DNA from: Anaerolineaceae bacterium
GTDB lineage: Bacteria > Chloroflexota > Anaerolineae > Anaerolineales > Anaerolineaceae
DNA length: 7,315 bases
Direction of reading: 5' to 3'
NCBI GenBank assembly: GCA_027348305.1
Contig: DAIEPS010000088.1
Location: 1-7,315, forward strand
Notes under the pieces: generated by a model
Told to the model about the DNA's origin: nothing
Seen by the model: the letters and a program-made list of their open reading frames with translations, nothing else
Database searches by the model: none
Translations under genes and position numbers: made by a program
Shown here: in pieces, positions 1 to 5,636 of the stretch
Layout: every line of letters starts with the position of its first letter
Position numbering within the stretch: the stretch's first letter is position 1

Positions 1-256
1 GCGAGCTGAGCACCGCCGTCGCCAGCGCCCACCAGAAGAGGGCGCCGCGGTCGCCGCCGTTGAGCAGGTAGCCGGCGGCGATGCCGGGCAGGATCGTGTG
101 CGACAGCGCATCGCCGAAGAAGGCCATGCCGCGCAGCACAATAAAAGCCCCGATCACTGCGCATACCGTCCCCACCAGGATGGAGGCGATCAATCCGCGC
201 TGCATGAAACCATAAGTAAGAGGCTGAACGATCCATGACCAGATGGTGGCGATCAT
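1..256 (-). CDS. Metal ABC transporter permease, ABC-3 (ZnuB/TroC) family, N-terminal part only
   Basis: This is the inner-membrane channel subunit of a zinc/manganese ABC importer, passing metal from the binding lipoprotein to the cytoplasm. Only the first 85 residues lie in the window; the frame runs off the left edge without a stop. Residues about 20-43 form a hydrophobic segment typical of the first helices of ABC-3 permeases. The following stretch, residues 43-58, carries the family signature RGMAFFGDALSHTILPG, with conserved D49 and H53. Its ATG overlaps the TGA of the ATPase gene (ATGA), and a strong Shine-Dalgarno (AAGGGGGTGA) sits three bases upstream, so the start is well supported and translation is coupled. 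GC content rises sharply towards the window edge. Zinc or manganese cannot be told apart from this fragment. Confidence 0.9.
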   Translation of the reverse strand, partial: MIATIWSWIVQPLTYGFMQRGLIASILVGTVCAVIGAFIVLRGMAFFGDALSHTILPGIAAGYLLNGGDRGALFWWALATAVLSS

Positions 257-1056
257 TCTTCACCCCCTTCACAGCAGGAGTGGTCCAGCGCCATCATCGA
301 TTTGCCGTCGTCCATCATGCGCAGGCGTCCGCCGTAAGCGATCTTCAGGTTTTCGGCCGTCAAAACTTCCTTCGCCTCGCCAAAACGTATCAGGTGCCGG
401 TTCAACAAAAAGATGCGGTTGAAATGCTGGGCGGCCTGGTCAAGGTCGTGGGTGGCAGCCATGATGGTCACTTTTTCCTGCTCCAGTTTTTCCATCAAAC
501 GCAGCAGATCTTCCTGCGCAGGGTCATCCAGACCGGTCAGGGGTTCGTCCATCAGCATCAGCTCGGCCTCCTGGGCTAGGGCGCGGGCAATGAACATCCG
601 CTGCTGCTGCCCGCCTGAGAGCTGGCTAATCTGTCGGGCTGCCAGGTCTTGCATCCCCACTTTTTCAAGCGCGTGCCTGACTGCCGCCTGGTGCTGTTTG
701 CCAGGGATGGTGAAGGGTTTGAGCATGGCAGTTCTGCCCATCATCACCACGTCAAATACACTCACCGGGAAGTGCCAATCTACCTGGCTGCGCTGCGGAA
801 TGTAGGCGATGCAATCGTGCTTGCCGCTTTCCGATCCGAAGACATTCACTTCGCCTGAATCGGCGCGCAGGATGCCTGCGATCACCTTGAAAAGAGTGCT
901 TTTACCCGCGCCATTCGGTCCCACCACGGCCACGCGTTCGCCGGTGTGCAGGTGAAAAGTGATGTTTTCCAGGGCTATGTGATCTCCAAATTTATAGTTC
1001 ACATGGGCAACATCCAGGATGGGTTGGTTCAGATCATGATGGAGAATATGGGTCAT
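253..1056 (-). CDS. Metal ABC transporter ATP-binding protein (ZnuC/TroB/MntB-like)
   Basis: Cytoplasmic ATPase that powers uptake of zinc or manganese through the ABC-3 permease. At 267 residues it has the usual length for the family. All nucleotide-binding motifs are visible: Walker A GPNGAGKST (46-54), Q-loop Q88, signature LSGGQ (146-150) followed by QQR, Walker B LMLMDEP (166-172) with catalytic E171, D-loop around D177, and switch histidine H203 in the ATHDL motif. No key residue is missing, so it should be active. The C-terminus ends in HSCCEGGEE, a short His/Cys/acidic tail that could bind metal. The ATG is preceded by TTGGTGAGA at suitable spacing. It lies 22 bases after the binding-protein gene and its stop overlaps the permease start, so the three genes form one operon. 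The metal is inferred from the neighbours, not from the ATPase itself. Confidence 0.95.
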   Translation of the reverse strand: MTHILHHDLNQPILDVAHVNYKFGDHIALENITFHLHTGERVAVVGPNGAGKSTLFKVIAGILRADSGEVNVFGSESGKHDCIAYIPQRSQVDWHFPVSVFDVVMMGRTAMLKPFTIPGKQHQAAVRHALEKVGMQDLAARQISQLSGGQQQRMFIARALAQEAELMLMDEPLTGLDDPAQEDLLRLMEKLEQEKVTIMAATHDLDQAAQHFNRIFLLNRHLIRFGEAKEVLTAENLKIAYGGRLRMMDDGKSMMALDHSCCEGGEE

Positions 1057-1078
1057 TTTTTTCTCACCAAATATTTTT

Positions 1079-1990
1079 CTACTTCAGACCACCCACTATG
1101 GTGGTCACCATTTTTTGCATGAATTGGATATAAGTGGCAGTATCGCTGCCCTGATCCCCCAGTGATTCGGTGTTGAGGGTGATCACTTTTGTGCCGGTGT
1201 CGCTGGCAACCTGGTCCGTCAGGTTTGGGTTGATCGTGGAACCAATGAAGATGGCCTTAACCCCCTGCTGCCTGATCAAATCTTCCAATTTGGCGAGGTC
1301 CTGTGCGGACGGCGAGGCTCCAGTGCTGAGACTGTCGACAACCAACCCAACCAACGTGAAGTTATAACGATGGATAAAGTAACCCATGTTTTCATGATCG
1401 GTGACCAGCTTGCGATTTTCGACAGGTATTTGAGCAACTTCGCTTTGGATCCAGGCATCCAGGTCGGTGAGTTGGGCAAGGTAACTTTTGGCGTTCGCAG
1501 CATATTCTTCCGCATTGGCGGGGTCAAGCGAGGATAAAGCAGCTTCAATATTGTTGACCCAGACCTTAACCAGGTTGGGGTCCATCCAGGTGTGCGGATC
1601 GGACGTCGCCTGTGACTGGCTTGTGGTCTCGCTGCCTGAAAAGGGCAGCACTTCCACCCCGTCAGAAACCTTCACCACCTTGCCGGTGGCGTTGGCATCG
1701 ATCACAGGCTGCAGTGAATGCTCAAGTTCGAGCCCGTTGAGGAAAATGATCTGCGCGTTGGCAATGGCCGCCACATCCTGCGGACGCGGTTCAAAGGTAT
1801 GGGGGTCGGCTCCCACAGGGTAAAGTACGGTCAGTTGAACGTGCTTTCCGCCAATCTGCCTGACCACGTCCCCTACCATGGTGGTGGAAGCGACAATTTT
1901 TAAGCCAGCCTGAGGGGCTACGGGTGTTGAACAGGCAGCCAGCGAAAGAACCAGTAATAAACCAAAAACCTTGGATATGGTGTTTCTCAT
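1079..1990 (-). CDS. Metal ABC transporter substrate-binding lipoprotein (ZnuA/TroA family, cluster A-I)
   Basis: Membrane-anchored extracytoplasmic protein that captures zinc or manganese for the ABC importer. From the ATG at 1990 it is 303 residues. A basic start, a hydrophobic core and a lipobox LAAC place the lipidated cysteine at residue 20. Expected metal ligands are H64 (DPHTFEP), H133 (DPHTWMDP) and H199 (TDHENMGYF). Histidine at the third position is typical of ZnuA/TroA, whereas PsaA/MntC-type manganese binders have glutamate there. The fourth ligand, normally Asp, appears to be E275 (TESLG). The long His-rich loop of some ZnuA proteins is absent; a Ser/Thr/Gln-rich stretch (about 118-130) occupies that region. 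A GTG at 2002 would add four residues, but the Shine-Dalgarno AGGGTGA lies over that GTG and eight bases before the ATG, so 1990 is preferred. Zinc is the likelier metal. Confidence 0.93.
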   Translation of the reverse strand: MRNTISKVFGLLLVLSLAACSTPVAPQAGLKIVASTTMVGDVVRQIGGKHVQLTVLYPVGADPHTFEPRPQDVAAIANAQIIFLNGLELEHSLQPVIDANATGKVVKVSDGVEVLPFSGSETTSQSQATSDPHTWMDPNLVKVWVNNIEAALSSLDPANAEEYAANAKSYLAQLTDLDAWIQSEVAQIPVENRKLVTDHENMGYFIHRYNFTLVGLVVDSLSTGASPSAQDLAKLEDLIRQQGVKAIFIGSTINPNLTDQVASDTGTKVITLNTESLGDQGSDTATYIQFMQKMVTTIVGGLK

Positions 1991-1994
1991 TTTG

Positions 1995-2450
1995 TTATTC
2001 ACCCTGTTGAGTTTGAATCTTTTTGGGCTGGCAGCTTTGACACAATCCCTGAAGCTGCAGCCAGTGGCCCTGGATGGAAAAACCGCTTTCCATGCTGATC
2101 CTTTGGATCAGCATGCCCAGATCATCGCCAGAAAAATAAGCCGCCTTGCCGCAGCAGGAACAGATAAGCAAGTGCTCGTGCCCCTGGGCAGCGCGCAGAT
2201 ACATGTGGCAGTCATCCGCCTGATGAACGCGCTCAACCAGCCCCAAGTCGCTCAAGACTTCAAGCGTGCGGTAAACGGTCACCAATCCCATCTTGGGGTA
2301 TTTGACACGCGCCCGGTCAAAGACATCCACCGGGTTGAGGGCATGATCGGCATCGACCATTAATTCCACGATCGCCTTGCGCGGCCCCGTGATGCGACTG
2401 CCTTTTTGTTCAAGTAATTCCAACCATCGCTCTGTCTCTGTCACAGTCAA
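1995..2450 (-). CDS. Fur-family transcriptional regulator (Zur- or Mur-like)
   Basis: Metal-sensing repressor of 151 residues, a normal Fur-family length. The N-terminal winged helix covers about residues 1-85, with recognition-helix sequence GLVTVYRTLEVLSDLGLV (55-72). The dimerisation/metal domain follows. A structural zinc site is visible as C97/C100 and C137/C140. The HEH motif (91-93), H82 and H129 are candidates for the sensing site. The subclass (Zur, Mur or Fur) is inferred from the metal importer encoded immediately downstream. The start is TTG, with AAGGA five bases upstream; a GTG two codons in (2444) is a possible alternative. The stop overlaps the lipoprotein's translation-initiation region, suggesting coupling. 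Being first in the operon, behind a palindrome at its own promoter, it is probably autoregulated, shutting off uptake when metal is sufficient. Confidence 0.92.
   Translation of the reverse strand: MTVTETERWLELLEQKGSRITGPRKAIVELMVDADHALNPVDVFDRARVKYPKMGLVTVYRTLEVLSDLGLVERVHQADDCHMYLRAAQGHEHLLICSCCGKAAYFSGDDLGMLIQRISMESGFSIQGHWLQLQGLCQSCQPKKIQTQQGE
1999..2005 (-). promoter_or_regulatory. Ribosome binding site of the metal-binding lipoprotein
   Basis: The minus strand reads AGGGTGA here, eight bases before the ATG at 1990. It lies inside the last codons of the Fur-family gene, so ribosomes finishing the regulator can re-initiate on the lipoprotein. Its position rules in favour of the ATG at 1990 over the upstream GTG at 2002, which falls within the site itself. 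Confidence 0.65.
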
Positions 2451-2462
2451 AGTTATCCTTAT

Positions 2463-2483
2463 TGAAAATGTTTTTCATTTTCA
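2463..2483. promoter_or_regulatory. Candidate Fur/Zur-type operator palindrome
   Basis: A perfect 8-bp inverted repeat, TGAAAATG - TTTTT - CATTTTCA. It begins at the last base of the -10 box and extends about 13 bases past the predicted transcription start of the metal operon. AT-rich palindromes of this size at this position are typical of Fur-superfamily repressor sites. The exact sequence is neither the classical Fur box nor the classical enterobacterial Zur box. The regulator encoded just downstream is the obvious candidate ligand, which would make the operon autoregulated. The symmetry is seen directly; binding is inferred. Confidence 0.7.
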
Positions 2484-2510
2484 TTATACCGGCAATAAGA
2501 AACCCGTCAA
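2483..2510 (-). promoter_or_regulatory. Promoter of the Fur-family/metal-uptake operon
   Basis: On the minus strand TTGACG (2510-2505) and a perfect TATAAT (2488-2483) are separated by 16 bases, a strong housekeeping-sigma promoter. Transcription should start near 2476, leaving a leader of roughly 25 bases before the regulator's start codon. The candidate operator overlaps the -10 end, and the -35 box lies within the hairpin at 2499-2526. Confidence 0.75.
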
Positions 2511-2526
2511 GGGTATGACGGGTTTC
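2499..2526 (-). terminator. Hairpin, probable terminator of the upstream envelope-protein gene
   Basis: A perfect 11-bp stem, GAAACCCGTCA paired with TGACGGGTTTC, around the six-base loop 2510-2515. It begins 25 bases after the stop codon of the gene ending at 2551. Read on the minus strand it is followed by CTTATTG, a weak U-tract beyond the stem's own TTTC, so termination may be partial. The -35 box of the next promoter sits in the loop-proximal part of the downstream arm. Confidence 0.6.
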
Positions 2527-2550
2527 ACATTAAGGGGGAGAATCAATATT

Positions 2551-3549
2551 CTAGCGAATGGAGATGCTGCCTGAACCCTGCCCCAGGATCTGGATCAGGA
2601 TCTTGTTATCGGCAGTATCGTAGTTCGGGGTCTGCCAGGCGCCGATATCAAAGCTGGAACTATCCGGGGCTTTCATCAATCCATTGGGAAGATCAAAGCT
2701 GCCGGAACCGTCATCGTTGACTTCGATGCGCACGGCTGCTTTGGCGGGAATTACCACGCTGGTTGAACCGCTGCCGGTATCCAGGGTGAGTGTAAGTGAA
2801 GCCTGTTCAGGCACGCGCAATGTCACTGAACCTGACCCGCTTTGCACATCCACGGTATAAGGGTCATTGCTTTCCGGCAGGGTGATGTTTGATGATCCGG
2901 AACCTGTGTCAGTTCGAAGAGAAGTGAGATTAAGTCCGCTCAGGTCCATGGTGATCGAGCCGGACCCGCCGTTCAGGACGATATCGGAGGGAACTTCAGG
3001 TGACAGGCCGATATCCCATTTGAGATTGTTGAACTGCGAAAAATCCCAGGTCAACCATGAATAATTATCAGAATACTCTGACATTGACACAGTGGTATGG
3101 TCAGTGCCGTTAACATCAAAGCGCATGGTGCCGCGGTAGGTGATGTCGGCAGAAATAAGGTCTGTCTTGTTTTTGTCGAGGGCATAAATATCCACCGGAG
3201 AGGATGAAGTATCAAAGTTATATTCAGCGGTTTTCACACCCTGCAGCGGCGCCGTAAAGGTTTCAGACTTGGTTTCTGAATTCGTGGTGATACCAACCTT
3301 GGGGCCAAACATCAATAAAGCCACCACGCCTGCAACGGCCAGCAGGCCGACCACTGCACCCACCCACGGATAGCGGCGGCTGAAGAGCATGTCCAGGCCG
3401 AAGACGATCAAGACCACTGGCCAGAATTTCAAGATGGAGCCCAGGCTGACGGGTTGAACCAAACCCAGGTTGCTGAGCAGCCAGACGATGCCCACGCCTA
3501 CCAGTAAAATGGGCCAAAACAACGAACGATATCGCGGATGATTATCCAT
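2551..3549 (-). CDS. LiaF-like/toast-rack membrane protein with a GSGS-repeat beta domain
   Basis: A 332-residue envelope protein. Three hydrophobic segments (about 10-30, 38-56 and 62-82) resemble the LiaI/LiaF-like transmembrane region. The segment from about 90 to the end has almost no hydrophobic helix and is probably outside the membrane. It is rich in Ser, Thr and Asp and looks like the toast-rack/DUF4097 putative-adhesin fold. Six GSGS motifs start at residues 195, 216, 238, 259, 281 and 325; their spacing of 21-22 (44 at the last gap) suggests successive turns of a beta-solenoid. LiaF proteins of Firmicutes hold back an envelope-stress two-component system, but no sensor kinase or response regulator is nearby, so that role is not claimed. 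The ATG follows AGAGGA by four bases. It starts 79 bases after the DUF5054 gene and could be reached by read-through. The domain assignment is firm; the function is unknown. Confidence 0.8.
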   Translation of the reverse strand: MDNHPRYRSLFWPILLVGVGIVWLLSNLGLVQPVSLGSILKFWPVVLIVFGLDMLFSRRYPWVGAVVGLLAVAGVVALLMFGPKVGITTNSETKSETFTAPLQGVKTAEYNFDTSSSPVDIYALDKNKTDLISADITYRGTMRFDVNGTDHTTVSMSEYSDNYSWLTWDFSQFNNLKWDIGLSPEVPSDIVLNGGSGSITMDLSGLNLTSLRTDTGSGSSNITLPESNDPYTVDVQSGSGSVTLRVPEQASLTLTLDTGSGSTSVVIPAKAAVRIEVNDDGSGSFDLPNGLMKAPDSSSFDIGAWQTPNYDTADNKILIQILGQGSGSISIR

Positions 3550-3628
3550 GGTTTCCTCTTTAAAGTATTAATTATTTATTAGATATACGTTTCGCCTGCA
3601 GATAGGTTGCATCAATGTCTGCCAATCG

Positions 3629-5626
3629 TTAATCGGTCATTTCCACAACAAAACGGAAACGGCAATCCTCTTCGAACCACATGGGGAAGTTGGTGCCCCA
3701 CAAGTTGTTCAACAAACAGAAGTGCATGCCTTGCTGCAACTCCGGCTGGTCATTATTAAAATCCAGAGGGGAAGGTTTGCCAGGCGCCACCAGGGGGGAA
3801 TCCAGCGGGAAGATATCCAGCGTCCCTGCGGGATGGCTCAATTCAACCTTTTTACCTGCGGCGTGCAGATGGCGGTTGCCGTTCTCAACAACTGAGAGCG
3901 GAGAGACCATCTGCCCCAGCTTTTCGATCTTCCATTCAGCGCCATCCGGCATAAGCGGTGAGAAACCCATCCAAAAAGCTTCAGGCATGCGGCAGGCCTG
4001 CTTGTTAAACCACTGCATCTCAACCGTGAATGAATTGCCTTCCATGGGGAATTGATAAGTGAGGTACACCTCTTTTGGAGCGCCGTAATTCACCACGCAC
4101 TCCCGTTCAAAGGTCATGTTGAACAGGAATTCCGCGTGGGCGGGCGTCTGCCTGCGGTAGCTTTCTCGAATGTAAGGCTTCCAGATCGCGCTGACCGGTT
4201 TTGCCAGTTCCAACCCCGGCTTGCAAAAATCCTCTTTTGGCCAATCGCCATTGAAGGCGGCATTAATGATGTATTGATGAAAGAAGCGGTCATAATCTGC
4301 AGCCGAAAAAGTCTGGTATGTCAGTTCACCCATTTGGTGGGTTTCATCCACCCAGACCTGCCGGGTTTTGCGGTCGATCAAAGAGACCAACCCGATGCGC
4401 AGTGGATTGATATGGATCTCAAATTGGGAGGTTGTCAGCTCAATTTTGTCATTGGCTGTTTTTTCCCAGTCGGAGAGAATGGGTTTAATAGGGCGGATGC
4501 TTTCAAGCCGCTGACGGGCTTCATCGGCCAGGGCGGAATCCTCCAGAGCGTTGACCGCTTTTTGGATGATGTTGCGTTTTTCAACCCATGAAGATTCAAA
4601 TTTCTTGAAATTGGGCAGTCCGCGGGCAGCCTTGAATTTCTCAGCGTCATAATTCACATGATCGCCAAGGAAGGTCTTTTCGTCCATCCCCCAGGTGTGT
4701 TCAGGCACAAGCAGCAGACGCCGGTTGAAATTGTAGAATTTCTTGTCGGAGTAATTGATCTTTTTACTTTCAAGCCACTCGCAGCGTAAGCGCAGCAGTT
4801 CACGATAACGGCTGACCTTGATGGGGTCGCTGCCCACCCCGTGGATCCAGGTGTCGCCGATCTCCTGTGTCACTATGGGCAGGGTGAGACGCACAGCCTC
4901 CAATTTATCTGCAAACTGGTCAAGCGTGGAGGCAAATACATTCGCACCAGGGAACATGGCTCTTTTTTCGCGGTAAACATCCAGCACCTGGTCAGGTGAT
5001 TGCGGGCCAAGGTTGTCGCTGGTGTGGCCAAACGCCAGTGAATCTTCCATCCCCTCGATCACAAAAGCGCTGCCGTAGCCGCTCTCATACATCACCGTCA
5101 GTTCCGCCCCGCCTGCATCCTGCCAGCGGAAGAGCGGAGGCACACTGGGCACCTTGGAGGCGGGGTTCACACCAATATGCAAGAAAGTCACTCCTGCCTC
5201 AGCCAGTAGTGGCACAATGCCGCGTGTGTGGCCGGGCACATCCGTCATTTTGGCAGCGATGGTTTTCTTGCCAAAGCGTTTATCCAGTGATTGTGAGAGT
5301 GAAAGGCCAAACCTGAAAAGCTCGGGGTCCATCAATTCAGTATGGGTGGTGAAAGGCAGGGCATGCCAGGCGATCTCGCCCAGGTCGATGGCAGCTTCCA
5401 TTTCGGCGCGTTCGAGGTTGTTGGCCTGTTCAAGATATTCATAGATCAACCATGACCCGGTCGTCCAAATGAAACGTTCCGGCCTATCTGAATCACGCAT
5501 CTGGCGTGCCACCCGCAGAGAAGCAGGGATATATTTCTTGAAATAACACTCCACCACCCGCGATGCGTAATCCGTAAAGCCAACATCCAGGTGGGTCTTG
5601 AAGATCAAATGAATATTCCGGGTCAT
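3629..5626 (-). CDS. DUF5054 protein, GH38-like glycoside hydrolase, probably cytoplasmic
   Basis: A 665-residue protein whose N-terminal half resembles the family 38 alpha-mannosidase barrel and matches the DUF5054 pattern. Visible motifs are KTHLDVGFTDYA (10-21), where H12 and D14 correspond to the metal-binding HxD of GH38; AWHALPFTTH (86-95); TDVPGHT (128-134), where D129 sits where GH38 has its nucleophile/metal ligand; EIGDTWIHG (255-263); and PEHTWGMDE (308-316), whose H310 may complete the metal site. The C-terminal part (from about 400) looks beta-rich, as in GH38 enzymes. There is no signal peptide, so it should act inside the cell. A start at 5698 would add 24 residues unlike the family and overlap the transporter, so the ATG at 5626 is chosen although its Shine-Dalgarno is weak. 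It begins 10 bases after the transporter stop and is probably coupled to it. Activity and substrate are inferred and unknown in detail. Confidence 0.85.
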   Translation of the reverse strand: MTRNIHLIFKTHLDVGFTDYASRVVECYFKKYIPASLRVARQMRDSDRPERFIWTTGSWLIYEYLEQANNLERAEMEAAIDLGEIAWHALPFTTHTELMDPELFRFGLSLSQSLDKRFGKKTIAAKMTDVPGHTRGIVPLLAEAGVTFLHIGVNPASKVPSVPPLFRWQDAGGAELTVMYESGYGSAFVIEGMEDSLAFGHTSDNLGPQSPDQVLDVYREKRAMFPGANVFASTLDQFADKLEAVRLTLPIVTQEIGDTWIHGVGSDPIKVSRYRELLRLRCEWLESKKINYSDKKFYNFNRRLLLVPEHTWGMDEKTFLGDHVNYDAEKFKAARGLPNFKKFESSWVEKRNIIQKAVNALEDSALADEARQRLESIRPIKPILSDWEKTANDKIELTTSQFEIHINPLRIGLVSLIDRKTRQVWVDETHQMGELTYQTFSAADYDRFFHQYIINAAFNGDWPKEDFCKPGLELAKPVSAIWKPYIRESYRRQTPAHAEFLFNMTFERECVVNYGAPKEVYLTYQFPMEGNSFTVEMQWFNKQACRMPEAFWMGFSPLMPDGAEWKIEKLGQMVSPLSVVENGNRHLHAAGKKVELSHPAGTLDIFPLDSPLVAPGKPSPLDFNNDQPELQQGMHFCLLNNLWGTNFPMWFEEDCRFRFVVEMTD

Positions 5627-5636
5627 GAGATTTCTA

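Noticed and set aside
1991..2002. GTG at 2002 as start of the metal-binding lipoprotein
   Set aside because: The only good Shine-Dalgarno overlaps this GTG and is ideally placed for the ATG at 1990.
3598..3622. Hairpin GCAGATA/TGTCTGC downstream of the DUF5054 gene as a terminator
   Set aside because: The stem is only seven pairs with one wobble, the loop is 11 bases, and no T-tract follows on the minus strand.
4052..4591. Long plus-strand open frame of 179 codons inside the DUF5054 gene
   Set aside because: It is antisense to a well-supported gene with clear family motifs, has no recognisable domain, and the other plus-strand open frames are similar shadows.
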